Below, one piece after another: positions 54,230 through 62,606 of a DNA stretch of 64,000 nt; positions within the stretch are counted from its first letter, which is position 1; each line of letters starts with the position of its first letter. The DNA is taken from NCBI GenBank assembly GCA_041650795.1, contig JBAZKK010000003.1, positions 1-64,000 on the forward strand, in the 5' to 3' direction. The notes under the pieces are model-generated. The model was given only the letters and a program-made list of their open reading frames with translations. It was not told the DNA's origin and did not search any database. Both the position numbers and the translations under genes were made by a program. This stretch comes from JBAZKK01 sp041650795. GTDB taxonomy: Bacteria > Omnitrophota > Gorgyraeia > Gygaellales > Profunditerraquicolaceae.

Positions 54230-54751
54230 ATGCGCGAAGCGACCTTAGAGCAACAGCCGGAATTTTCGGAAAAGGTTATCATGATCAACCGTGTCTCCAA
54301 GGTTACCAAAGGAGGCAAAAAGCTTTCTTTTGCGGCACTGGTAGTTGTCGGAGACGGCAGGGGGAGCGTGGGGTTCGCCATGGGCAAGGCCAACGAAGTA
54401 GCTTACGCCATACGCAAGGCATTAACCCGCGCCAAAAGACAGCTGGTAAAAATCCCGCTGGAAGGCTCTACTATACCTCACGAATCATTGGGCCTTTTCG
54501 GAGCGGCCAAGGTGCTTCTTAAGCCCGCCTCGGAGGGAACCGGGGTTATCGCTGCTGCCCCGGTCAGGGCAATATGCGAAGCGGCAGGCATCAAGGATAT
54601 CCTGACCAAGTGCTTAAAATCAAATAACCCGGTAAATGTCATCAAGGCCACTATGGCGGCATTACAGGATTTGAAAGCGGTTAAAAAAGATGGAAGAGAA
54701 AACGAAAGCGGCAAAGATAACCAGGCCGGCGGCACCCAAGACCAGGAATAA
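54230..54751 (+). CDS. rpsE: 30S ribosomal protein S5
   Basis: 173-residue decoding-fidelity protein. VIMINRVSKVTKGGKKLSFAALVVVGD, GKANEVAYAIRKA and AAPVRAICEAAGIKDILTKCL are typical. The C-terminal tail (KKDGRENESGKDNQAGGTQDQE) is charged and probably disordered. rpmD, which normally follows, is absent. Confidence 0.97.
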   Translation: MREATLEQQPEFSEKVIMINRVSKVTKGGKKLSFAALVVVGDGRGSVGFAMGKANEVAYAIRKALTRAKRQLVKIPLEGSTIPHESLGLFGAAKVLLKPASEGTGVIAAAPVRAICEAAGIKDILTKCLKSNNPVNVIKATMAALQDLKAVKKDGRENESGKDNQAGGTQDQE

Positions 54752-55277
54752 GGCGCTTCCCCGGGGAAAACCTGCCAAGGCGGCCCACCTTGCTAAAAAA
54801 CACAGGGAGGCTGTGACCGGCCAGGAAAGTATCGTCGGGCTGCATAAGCTTTCCGTGCCCGAAGGAGCGCATAAAGCCAAGAGGATACTCGGCCGCGGCT
54901 CAAGTTCCGGACACGGGAAAACTTCTACGCGAGGCAGCAAAGGACAGACCTCGCGCAGCGGAAGGGATTTTTATCCCGGTTTTGAGGGAGGGCAAACGCC
55001 GATAATCCGCCGGATACCTAAACGCGGATTCACAAATAAATTCCGCAGGGAATACCAGATTATTAATTTAGAGGAGCTTAACCGGATAAAGGAAACCACG
55101 GTTACCGTCGAGATTCTCAAGGGTAAGGGCCTTATCAAAAAAGCCGGTATCCCCGTAAAGATACTGGGCGACGGCGAGGTTAAAAACGCCCTGACCGTGC
55201 AGGTTCACGCCGTATCCAAGCAGGCAGCGGACAAGATTGCGAAGGCCGGCGGCAAGGTAGAATTGGTTGATGCTTAA
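54690..55277 (+). CDS. rplO: 50S ribosomal protein L15, extended N-terminus
   Basis: Assembly protein; the normal core begins near residue 50 (GLHKLSVPEGAHKAKRILGRGSSSGHGKT) and includes RSGRDFYPGFEGGQTPIIRRIPKRGF. ATG 54690 gives 195 residues with a Lys/Ala/Pro-rich extension and a 62-base overlap with rpsE. GTG 54813, with GGGAGG at 54805-54810 (spacing only 2), would give 154 residues, nearer the usual 145-150. The frame is open and coding-like between them, so both starts are possible; I give the longer. Overlaps secY by 8 bases. Confidence 0.9.
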   Translation: MEEKTKAAKITRPAAPKTRNKALPRGKPAKAAHLAKKHREAVTGQESIVGLHKLSVPEGAHKAKRILGRGSSSGHGKTSTRGSKGQTSRSGRDFYPGFEGGQTPIIRRIPKRGFTNKFRREYQIINLEELNRIKETTVTVEILKGKGLIKKAGIPVKILGDGEVKNALTVQVHAVSKQAADKIAKAGGKVELVDA

Positions 55278-56616
55278 CGCGCTAGTTAATTCCTTTAAGA
55301 TACCGGACCTTAAGAAAAAGCTCTTTATTACCCTCGGCCTCTTGACGATATACCGCATGGGTTGTTATGTCCCGACACCCGGCATTGACGGGTCGGCGCT
55401 GGCGGAATTCTTTACCCGCATGGCCAGGACGCAGGGGGGCACGCTCTTTGGCATCATCAATATGTTTTCCGGCGGAGCCATGGAGAGATTAACCATCTTT
55501 GCGCTCGGCATTATGCCGTATATATCCTCTTCGATTATACTGCAGCTTTTGACCGCGGTAATACCGTCCTTAGAGAAACTTGCCAAGGAAGGGAGGGCGG
55601 GGGTGGAGAAGATAAACCAATACACCCGTTACGGGACGGTTGGATTGGCGCTCATACAATCATTCTTTATCGCGCTATGGCTGGAAAGTCCTAGCCGCTT
55701 TGAGGGCTTGAGGATTGTATTATATCCGGGATGGGGATTCCGGATCCTGACGGTATTGACCCTTACCACCGGCACGATATTCATAATGTGGCTGGGGGAA
55801 CAAATCCAGGAGCGCGGTATCGGCAACGGCATATCGCTGGTTATTACCGCCGGCATTATTTCAAGAATACCGGCTGCTTTCCATCAGCTTTATGTATTGA
55901 TATCGCCGTTTACCCCTGCGAACCGCCAGATCCAGCCGATAACGCTCGTGATTATGGCAGTTCTCCTGGTAGGGGTAATATTCGCGGTGGTCCTGATAAC
56001 CCAGGGGCAACGCAAGATTCCGGTGCAGTACGCCAGGCGGGTGGTGGGCAGAAAGATATTCGGAGGCCAGAGCACCTACATACCTCTGAAGGTTGATACC
56101 TCCGGCGTCATTGCCATTATATTTGCGCAGTCGCTGATCCTATTTCCCGCGACGATGGCCTCATTCATACCTAACCCCGCATTTCAACGAATGGCGCAGG
56201 GCCTGGTCAGGGGGCATCTGCTTTACACGGTAATCTACGCTCTTTTGATAATATTTTTCTGTTATTTTTATACCGCAATCGTATTCAACCCGGTTGACCT
56301 TTCGGAGAATATGAAGAAATACGGCGGGTTTATCCCGGGGATCCGTCCGGGCAGTTCCACTGCCGAATTCCTGGATTACGTCATGGTAAGAATTACCCTG
56401 GCGGGAGCCGTATTTATAGCCTTTATAGCGATATTCCCGGATTTCTTGATGGCCTGGCTTAAGGTTCCGTATCTGGTAGCTTCCTTCTTCGGAGGAACCG
56501 GTATATTGATTATTGTAGGCGTAATGCTTGATACCATTAAGCAGATTGAGTCGCATCTGGTGATGCATCACTATGAAGGTTTCTTAAAAGCAGGGCGTAT
56601 CAGGGGCAGAAGATAA
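55270..56616 (+). CDS. secY: Preprotein translocase subunit SecY
   Basis: Protein-conducting channel, 448 residues, about ten TM helices. ALVNSFKIPDLKKKLFITLGLLTIYRMG at the start; MPYISSSIILQLLTAVIP, QERGIGNGISLVITAGI and RRVVGRKIFGGQSTYIPLKVD are conserved. Start ATG 55270; a TTG precedes it in frame. Its partners SecE, YajC and SecDF are also in this window. Confidence 0.98.
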   Translation: MLNALVNSFKIPDLKKKLFITLGLLTIYRMGCYVPTPGIDGSALAEFFTRMARTQGGTLFGIINMFSGGAMERLTIFALGIMPYISSSIILQLLTAVIPSLEKLAKEGRAGVEKINQYTRYGTVGLALIQSFFIALWLESPSRFEGLRIVLYPGWGFRILTVLTLTTGTIFIMWLGEQIQERGIGNGISLVITAGIISRIPAAFHQLYVLISPFTPANRQIQPITLVIMAVLLVGVIFAVVLITQGQRKIPVQYARRVVGRKIFGGQSTYIPLKVDTSGVIAIIFAQSLILFPATMASFIPNPAFQRMAQGLVRGHLLYTVIYALLIIFFCYFYTAIVFNPVDLSENMKKYGGFIPGIRPGSSTAEFLDYVMVRITLAGAVFIAFIAIFPDFLMAWLKVPYLVASFFGGTGILIIVGVMLDTIKQIESHLVMHHYEGFLKAGRIRGRR

Positions 56617-57281
56617 TGAACATAATCTTACTGGGGCCTCCCGGAGCAGGCAAGGGGACGCAGGCAAAGGTCCTGGCGGCAAAAATCAACCTTCCTCACA
56701 TAGCTACCGGTGATATCCTGCGGCAGAACGTGGCAGAAGGCACTGAATTAGGACGCAAGGCCCAAGGCTTCATGAATAAGGGCGAATTGGTTCCGGATAC
56801 CCTGGTAACACAGATGGTCTTGGAGAGGATTGGCGCAGAAGATACCCAGGTAGGTTTTATACTGGACGGTTATCCCCGTAACCTCACTCAAGCCGAATCC
56901 TTAAACGCTGACCTGAAGAGAAAAAGCCGTTCCATAGACATTGTTTTTTATCTGGATGCCAGCGAAGAGGTTATAATCCAAAGGCTTTCCGGAAGGCTGG
57001 TTTGCACTAAATGCGGAAGTAATTTTCACGTCAAGAATATGCCGCCCAAGATTGCCATGATTTGCGATAAATGCGGTAGCCCTCTTTATCACCGCAGCGA
57101 CGATAATGAGGGCACCATCAGGAACCGCCTGGAGGTCTACCGTAAGGAATCGCACCCGCTCATTGAGTATTACAGAAGCAAAAAGGCGCTTGAGAGCATC
57201 GCAGCAGACAATGATCCGGTGATAGTGCTGGATGAAATGGTGCGCCTGATCAACGACAAGCGTGATTCCATTAAAGTCTGA
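56616..57281 (+). CDS. adk: Adenylate kinase, zinc-lid type
   Basis: Balances AMP, ADP and ATP. 221 residues with P-loop GPPGAGKGTQ, GDILRQNV and DGYPRNLTQA. The long LID carries CTKC...CDKC, four cysteines for structural zinc, as in Gram-positive and many other bacteria. secY-adk-map-infA-rpmJ is a classic order. One-base overlap with secY. Confidence 0.97.
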   Translation: MNIILLGPPGAGKGTQAKVLAAKINLPHIATGDILRQNVAEGTELGRKAQGFMNKGELVPDTLVTQMVLERIGAEDTQVGFILDGYPRNLTQAESLNADLKRKSRSIDIVFYLDASEEVIIQRLSGRLVCTKCGSNFHVKNMPPKIAMICDKCGSPLYHRSDDNEGTIRNRLEVYRKESHPLIEYYRSKKALESIAADNDPVIVLDEMVRLINDKRDSIKV

Positions 57282-58014
57282 AGAGGACCTGCGGATATTA
57301 AGCGAGGCCGGCAGGATTCTGGCAGGAGTAATACAGCGGCTCGAAGGTTGCGTAAGACCCGGCGTTTCGACCGCAGAGGTTTCTTCATTGGCAGAAGAGC
57401 TCATCTGCCAGGCAAATTGCAGGCCGGCATTCAAAGGTTACCGGGGGTATCCGGCAGCAGCCTGCGTTTCTCTTAACGAAGAGGTGGTTCACGGGATACC
57501 CGGCCCGAGGATAATTACCGACGGAGATATTGTCAGCATTGATGTCGGCATTGAATACGAAGGGTATTTTGTGGACAGTGCGGTGACGCTCCCGGTGGGA
57601 AAAGTTGAGTCCCGCACGAGGAAGCTCATTGAAGTGACCCGCAAGGCATTATCGGAAGGAATACGGCAGGCGCGGGTAAATAACCGTCTTTTTGACATCT
57701 CTTATGCAGTCCAGCGCTGCGTGGAAAAAAACGGTTTCTCGGTAGTGCGGGATTTTGTAGGCCACGGGATAGGCAGAGAGCTGCACGAAGAGCCGGAGAT
57801 ACCGAATTTCGGTCAGCCCCGCCGCGGGATCCCTTTAAAAAAGGGGATGGTCCTGGCGATTGAGCCGATGGTAAATATGGGGGGTTGGGAGACCAGGGTG
57901 CTGGATAACGGCTGGACGGCGGTAACTAAAGACGGCACGCCTTCAGCGCATTTCGAGCATACCATAGCGATAACGGACGAAGGGCCAAAAATATTGACGC
58001 ATTTAAATGGCTAA
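57262..58014 (+). CDS. map: Methionine aminopeptidase type I
   Basis: Removes initiator methionine after deformylation. 250 residues; metal ligands in DIVSIDVGIEYEGYFVDSA (two Asp), FVGHGIGRELHEEP (His), LAIEPMV (Glu) and SAHFEHTIAITDEG (Glu). Start is GTG 57262, within the last 20 bases of adk, which gives a normal N-terminus (IPLKSEEDLRILSEAGRI). Overlaps infA by 8 bases. Confidence 0.97.
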   Translation: MIPLKSEEDLRILSEAGRILAGVIQRLEGCVRPGVSTAEVSSLAEELICQANCRPAFKGYRGYPAAACVSLNEEVVHGIPGPRIITDGDIVSIDVGIEYEGYFVDSAVTLPVGKVESRTRKLIEVTRKALSEGIRQARVNNRLFDISYAVQRCVEKNGFSVVRDFVGHGIGRELHEEPEIPNFGQPRRGIPLKKGMVLAIEPMVNMGGWETRVLDNGWTAVTKDGTPSAHFEHTIAITDEGPKILTHLNG

Positions 58015-58225
58015 AGAAGATTTAATCGAAACCGAAGGCACGATTATAGAAGCCCTCCCCAATGCGATGTTCAGGGTGCAGCTGGAAAATCAACATATCG
58101 TGTTAGCGCATGTCTCGGGAAAAATGCGCATGAATTTTATCAGGATATTGCCGGGAGATAAGGTGAAGCTGGAGCTGTCCCCTTATGACCTAAGCCGAGG
58201 CAGGATAACATTCAGGTTAAAATAG
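58007..58225 (+). CDS. infA: Translation initiation factor IF-1
   Basis: 72-residue OB-fold protein of the ribosomal A site. MAKEDLIETEGTIIEALPNAMFRVQLEN and the C-terminal LSPYDLSRGRITFRLK are nearly invariant. Confidence 0.98.
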   Translation: MAKEDLIETEGTIIEALPNAMFRVQLENQHIVLAHVSGKMRMNFIRILPGDKVKLELSPYDLSRGRITFRLK

Positions 58226-58226
58226 G

Positions 58227-58340
58227 ATGAAGGTAAAGGCATCAATCAGAAAAATTTGCGACAGATGCAAGATTATCCGCCGCAAAGGAGTGGTGCGCGT
58301 CATCTGCACCAACCCTAAGCATAAGCAACGGCAGGGATAA
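58227..58340 (+). CDS. rpmJ: 50S ribosomal protein L36
   Basis: 37-residue zinc protein: MKVKASIRKICDRCKIIRRK, then GVVRVICTNPKHKQRQG. The zinc ligands are the CDRC pair, the later Cys and the His of PKHKQRQG, the standard Cys3His form. One base separates it from infA; AGG precedes the ATG. Confidence 0.97.
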   Translation: MKVKASIRKICDRCKIIRRKGVVRVICTNPKHKQRQG

Positions 58341-58368
58341 CCTTTGCTAAAAAAGGAGTTTTAGACTT

Positions 58369-58788
58369 ATGCCAAGACTATTAGGTGTAGACATCCCTAA
58401 AGAGAAGAGGATGGAGATAGCGCTTACCTATCTTTACGGCGTCGGCAAGGCTGTGTCCAATCAGATCCTTAAGGAGGCGGGCATCAGCCCGGACATGCGG
58501 GCCAAGGACTTAAACGAATCCCAGGTTGCGCAGATCGTCAATGTCATCCAGAAAGGCACTTATAAGGTAGAGGGTGATTTGCGCCGGGAGATATCCCAGA
58601 ATATTAAAAGATTGAGCGATATCGGTTCCTGGAGAGGTTACCGTCATAAGAAGGGGCTTCCAGTAAGAGGCCAGCGCACCCGTACCAATGCACGCACCCG
58701 CAAGGGGCCAAAGCGCAGCGGAACCGTCATGGTCAAAAAGGCCGAGGATAAAAAACCTGCGGCGCCAGTAAAAGGAGGTAAGGCCTAA
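58369..58788 (+). CDS. rpsM: 30S ribosomal protein S13
   Basis: 139-residue head protein contacting the P-site tRNA. RLLGVDIPKEKRMEIALTYLYGVG and RGYRHKKGLPVRGQRTRTNARTRKGP are typical. The C-terminus has a Lys/Ala-rich tail of about 15 residues beyond the core. One-base overlap with rpsK. Confidence 0.98.
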   Translation: MPRLLGVDIPKEKRMEIALTYLYGVGKAVSNQILKEAGISPDMRAKDLNESQVAQIVNVIQKGTYKVEGDLRREISQNIKRLSDIGSWRGYRHKKGLPVRGQRTRTNARTRKGPKRSGTVMVKKAEDKKPAAPVKGGKA

Positions 58789-59177
58789 TGGCTACCAAGG
58801 ATAAGGCGAAGAAAAAGAAGATTGCCAAGGGCATCAGTTCCGGCATAGCGCATATACGGGCAACCTTTAACAATACGATTATCACTATTACCGATAAGCA
58901 GGGCAACGTCCTGGTTTGGTCTGCTCCGGGCGTCGTCGGTTACGGCGGTTCAAAAAAATCCACGCCTTTCGCAGCACAGGTCGCGGCATCGGACGCCGCC
59001 AAGAAAGCCAGGGAGATCGGGATAAAAGAACTCGAGGTTTGCGTCAAAGGTCCGGGGTTCGGCAGGGAATCCGCAATCCGCGCGCTCCAGGCAGCAGGGA
59101 TTACCGTTACCTCCATAAAGGACGTAACCCCCATACCGCATAATGGCTGCCGTGCCAAAAAGAAAAGGAGAGTGTAA
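58788..59177 (+). CDS. rpsK: 30S ribosomal protein S11
   Basis: 129-residue platform protein. GIAHIRATFNNTIITITDKQGN, GYGGSKKSTPFAAQVAASDAA and the C-terminal DVTPIPHNGCRAKKKRRV are typical. Confidence 0.98.
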   Translation: MATKDKAKKKKIAKGISSGIAHIRATFNNTIITITDKQGNVLVWSAPGVVGYGGSKKSTPFAAQVAASDAAKKAREIGIKELEVCVKGPGFGRESAIRALQAAGITVTSIKDVTPIPHNGCRAKKKRRV

Positions 59178-59180
59178 TAG

Positions 59181-59807
59181 ATGGCTCGTTATACCAAGGC
59201 AGTTTGCAGGTTATGCCGGAGGGAAGGCGAAAAATTATTTCTTAAAGGGAATAAATGCAATACCCCCAAATGCATCTTTGCCAAGAGGAGCACCGCTCCC
59301 GGGCAACATGGTTTAAGCAGGGTAAAGCTGTCCAACTACGGCCTGCAGCTGAGAGAAAAACAGAAGGTCAAAAGGATATACGGAGTACTGGAAAAACAGT
59401 TCCGCAGGTATTTTAAGATTTCCTCTAAATCCAAGGGTGTCACCGGAAAGGTGCTGCTGCAGATACTTGAGCGCAGGATTGACAACGCTGTGTTCCGGCT
59501 GGGATTGGGGGTCTCGCGTCCTCAGAGCCGGCAGCTGGTACGGCATAATTTTATTTATGTTAATTCGCGGCGGGTGAACATACCGTCATACCTGGTGAGC
59601 AAGGATGACGTCATTGAAGTCCGGGCAAAAGACAAGGCGCTTGAGCGCGTAAGGGAAAACCTGGAACTCGTCAAAGACAGAAACCCGGTATCCTGGATGG
59701 AATTCAATGCCCAGGACTTGAAGGCTAAGGTCCTGAGGCTTCCGGAGAAGAACGATATACCGGCCGATATCCAGGAGCAGCTTATCGTAGAGTTATACTC
59801 CAAGTAA
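59181..59807 (+). CDS. rpsD: 30S ribosomal protein S4, zinc type
   Basis: 208-residue early-assembly protein. The N-terminus has the zinc cysteines CRLC...CNTPKC, then STAPGQHGLSRVKLSNYGLQLREKQK; the S4 RNA-binding domain is near LERRIDNAVFRLGLGVSRPQSRQLVRH. S4 represses the alpha operon in E. coli. Confidence 0.98.
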   Translation: MARYTKAVCRLCRREGEKLFLKGNKCNTPKCIFAKRSTAPGQHGLSRVKLSNYGLQLREKQKVKRIYGVLEKQFRRYFKISSKSKGVTGKVLLQILERRIDNAVFRLGLGVSRPQSRQLVRHNFIYVNSRRVNIPSYLVSKDDVIEVRAKDKALERVRENLELVKDRNPVSWMEFNAQDLKAKVLRLPEKNDIPADIQEQLIVELYSK

Positions 59808-59843
59808 AAATAAAAATACCAGCAATAAAAAGGAGCCATAAAG

Positions 59844-60833
59844 ATGGGGATAAAATGGAGAGATTTTCAGTTACCAAAAAGACTGGAGTGCGATGAATCA
59901 AGCTATACCGCCACATACGGAAAATTTATCGCAGCTCCTTTCGAGAAAGGATACGGCATCACCCTGGCGAACTCGTTAAGGCGCGTACTACTTTCTTCGA
60001 TCGAAGGGAGTGCGGTGGCCTCGATTAAAATTGCCGGGGTCAACCATGAATTTTCCACCATCCCCGGGGTATACGAGGACGTAACGGAAATAATACTTAA
60101 CACCAAAAGCCTGATAATAAATTCCCACTCCAAAATCCCCAAGACTATCTATATCAAAAAGAGCGATAAGGGAGAGGTCAGGGCTAAGGATATAGAGGCT
60201 GACGAAACCATCGAGATCATCAACCCCGAACTGCACATTGCGACACTCACCAAAGACGCCAAATTTAACGTTGAGATGGAGGTAGCGCGCGGCAGGGGGT
60301 ACGTTCCGGCAGAGCTTAATAAGCGCGAAGACCAGCCCATTGGCACCATCCCGATAGACGCAGTTTTCAGCCCCGTAAAAAGAGTAAATTTTCACGTCGA
60401 GAATACCCGCGTGGGCCAGAAAACCGATTATGATAAATTAATAATAGAGATTTTTACCAACGGGGCCATCAGCCCCAAGGATGCTCTTCTGTATGCATCC
60501 AATATCCTGCAGCGCCACCTCGATATCTTTGTCAACTTCGGGCAGCTTCCGGAGGACGAAATGGAAGAGGAAGTTGAGATGACCAAGGAGGAGGCCGAGC
60601 TTTACGAAAAGCTGAAACTCCCGATTTCAGAGCTGGAGCTATCTGTGCGCAGTTCCAACTGCCTGCGCGAGGCCGGCATCAAGGCTATCGCAGACCTGGT
60701 CAAAAAGAGCGAAGAGGAAATGCTGGGATTTAAGAATTTCGGAAAGAAATCCCTGACCGAAATTAAACAACTGCTGGCGGGAATGAATCTTGCCCTCGGG
60801 ATGCAGATAGATTCCAAAAAACTGAAGAGGTAG
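59844..60833 (+). CDS. rpoA: RNA polymerase alpha subunit
   Basis: 329 residues. The N-terminal dimer domain (1-230) has PFEKGYGITLANSLRRVLLSSIEG; the C-terminal domain (about 255-325) has PISELELSVRSSNCLREAGIKAIADLV and KNFGKKSLTEIKQLL with the helix-hairpin-helix fold. The linker is acidic. AGGAGCC precedes the ATG. Confidence 0.98.
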   Translation: MGIKWRDFQLPKRLECDESSYTATYGKFIAAPFEKGYGITLANSLRRVLLSSIEGSAVASIKIAGVNHEFSTIPGVYEDVTEIILNTKSLIINSHSKIPKTIYIKKSDKGEVRAKDIEADETIEIINPELHIATLTKDAKFNVEMEVARGRGYVPAELNKREDQPIGTIPIDAVFSPVKRVNFHVENTRVGQKTDYDKLIIEIFTNGAISPKDALLYASNILQRHLDIFVNFGQLPEDEMEEEVEMTKEEAELYEKLKLPISELELSVRSSNCLREAGIKAIADLVKKSEEEMLGFKNFGKKSLTEIKQLLAGMNLALGMQIDSKKLKR

Positions 60834-60841
60834 AGACAGCA

Positions 60842-61420
60842 ATGAGACACGCTAAAATAAAATACCAACTTAACCGTTTCACCAGCTGGAGAAAGGCCAC
60901 TGTCTTAAGCCTGGTGCGCAACCTGTTTATCTCGCAGAGCATCAGGACAACCGAGGCGCGCGCCAAGGCCGCCCGGCCGATAGCGGAAAAACTCATTTCC
61001 CTGGCTAAGAAAAATACCCTTGCGGCCAAAAGAGAGGCCTACGCGTTACTCTCAGACCATGCCTTAGTCAGCAAGCTTTTCGGAGAGATAGGGCAGCGTT
61101 TTTCGCAGCGCAGCGGAGGTTACACCAGGATAGTAAATTTTTCCCAAAGGAGAGGGGATGATGCGCGGATGGTCATATTCGAACTGACCGAAATCAAAAA
61201 AGAACCGCGTAAGACAAAAAAGGCAAAAGAGGCTGCCGTAAAAGAAGAGGCTCATGGCCCAAAGGCAGAAGGCGCACCGCAGGAGAAACAGGCGCAAGAA
61301 AAAGAAGCCACCGAACCCCGGACAGCCGTAAAGGAAAGGCCGCCCATTACCCAGAAGCCTCGCAAGAAATTTCTGGGGGGCCTTAAGGGTATCTTTAAGA
61401 AAGAGAGAGATTCTTTATAA
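60842..61420 (+). CDS. rplQ: 50S ribosomal protein L17 with long C-terminal tail
   Basis: 192 residues against about 115-130 for typical L17. The core (1-118) has MRHAKIKYQLNRFTSWRKATVLSLVRNL, IRTTEARAKAARPIAEKLI and GGYTRIVNFSQRRGDDARM. Residues 119-172 form a Lys/Glu/Ala/Pro tail; the last 20 (RKKFLGGLKGIFKKERDSL) look like a basic amphipathic helix. Last ribosomal gene of the cluster. Confidence 0.96.
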   Translation: MRHAKIKYQLNRFTSWRKATVLSLVRNLFISQSIRTTEARAKAARPIAEKLISLAKKNTLAAKREAYALLSDHALVSKLFGEIGQRFSQRSGGYTRIVNFSQRRGDDARMVIFELTEIKKEPRKTKKAKEAAVKEEAHGPKAEGAPQEKQAQEKEATEPRTAVKERPPITQKPRKKFLGGLKGIFKKERDSL

Positions 61421-61430
61421 GGCTATCTAA

Positions 61431-62606
61431 ATGCAGATAGATACACGCGTTGCCGAACGCTTAAAAAAGGTAAACTCTTCCCCGACCCTCGCCATTACCA
61501 GTAAGGCCAAGAAGCTGCGATCGGAAGGCAAGGATGTCATAAATCTTGCGGCGGGAGAGCCGGATTTTGATACCCCTGATTTTATCAAGGATGCCGCGGT
61601 TGAGGCGGTGCGTTCGGGCTTTACCAAATATACCCCTTCCACCGGGACCCCCGAATTAAAAAAACTCATTAGTCAAAAATTCAAAAGAGATAACGGCTTA
61701 GAATATTCTCCTTCCCAGGTCGTAGTATCCTGCGGGGCAAAGCACAGCATTTTTAACTCCGTTTTCGTATTGCTTAACAATGGCGACGAGGCTATTATGC
61801 CGAGCCCCTATTGGGTAAGCTACCCGGAAATGGTGCGTTTAGCCGGCGGCACGCCGCGCTTTATCGAAACAGAGGAACGGGATAATTTCAGGATTACCCC
61901 GCAGGACCTGGAAAAACACATTACTATCAAAACGAAGCTCTTGATATTAAACAGCCCATCTAATCCTACCGGCTGTGTTTATCGCAAAGAGGAGCTTAAA
62001 GAAATTTCCCGCATCTGCGCCGCCAGAAAGATATTCGTGATTTCCGATGAGATTTACGAAAAAATAATCTACGACGGGCTCAAGCATTATTCTATCGCCG
62101 GTTTCGGGAAAGAGATTTACAACCTCGCCATTACGGTTAATGGCCTGTCCAAAAGCCACTCCATGACAGGATGGCGCATCGGCTATCTGGCGGGGCCGCA
62201 GGACGTAGTGGATGCTATCTCCAGGCTGCAGGACCACTCTACCTCCAATCCCAGCTCAATCTCCCAAAAAGCGGCAGTCGCAGCCCTGAATGCACCCGAC
62301 GAATTCAGCCGGCAGATGTGCAAGGAATTCCAGAAAAGAAGGGATTACCTTATTGCCAGGTTAAGCGGCATAGATAAGCTCAGTTACATTAAGCCCGAGG
62401 GGGCATTTTACCTCTTCTGCAATATCTCCAAGACTAAGATGGATCCGCTGACCTTTGCCACCCGTTTACTCAATGAGGAAATGGTAGCGCTAATACCGGG
62501 AGAAGGCTTTGGCAGCAGCGATTGCATCCGCCTAAGCTTTGCCACCGGCATGGAGCAGCTTATCAAGGCAATGGACAGGCTCCAGGCTTGGATAGCCAAA
62601 ATTTGA
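61431..62606 (+). CDS. Class I/II aminotransferase, aspartate-aminotransferase type
   Basis: PLP enzyme of 391 residues, probably moving the amino group of aspartate to 2-oxoglutarate. The PLP lysine is Lys241 in NGLSKSHSMTGWRIGY. Further family motifs are LAAGEPDFDTPDFI, YTPSTGTPELKKLIS, NSPSNPTGCVY, SDEIYEKIIY and a C-terminal RLSFATG with the carboxylate-binding Arg. Subgroup I-gamma proteins act on aspartate or prephenate, so substrate is not settled. Overlaps the next gene by one base (TGATG), a sign of coupled translation. Confidence 0.9.
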   Translation: MQIDTRVAERLKKVNSSPTLAITSKAKKLRSEGKDVINLAAGEPDFDTPDFIKDAAVEAVRSGFTKYTPSTGTPELKKLISQKFKRDNGLEYSPSQVVVSCGAKHSIFNSVFVLLNNGDEAIMPSPYWVSYPEMVRLAGGTPRFIETEERDNFRITPQDLEKHITIKTKLLILNSPSNPTGCVYRKEELKEISRICAARKIFVISDEIYEKIIYDGLKHYSIAGFGKEIYNLAITVNGLSKSHSMTGWRIGYLAGPQDVVDAISRLQDHSTSNPSSISQKAAVAALNAPDEFSRQMCKEFQKRRDYLIARLSGIDKLSYIKPEGAFYLFCNISKTKMDPLTFATRLLNEEMVALIPGEGFGSSDCIRLSFATGMEQLIKAMDRLQAWIAKI

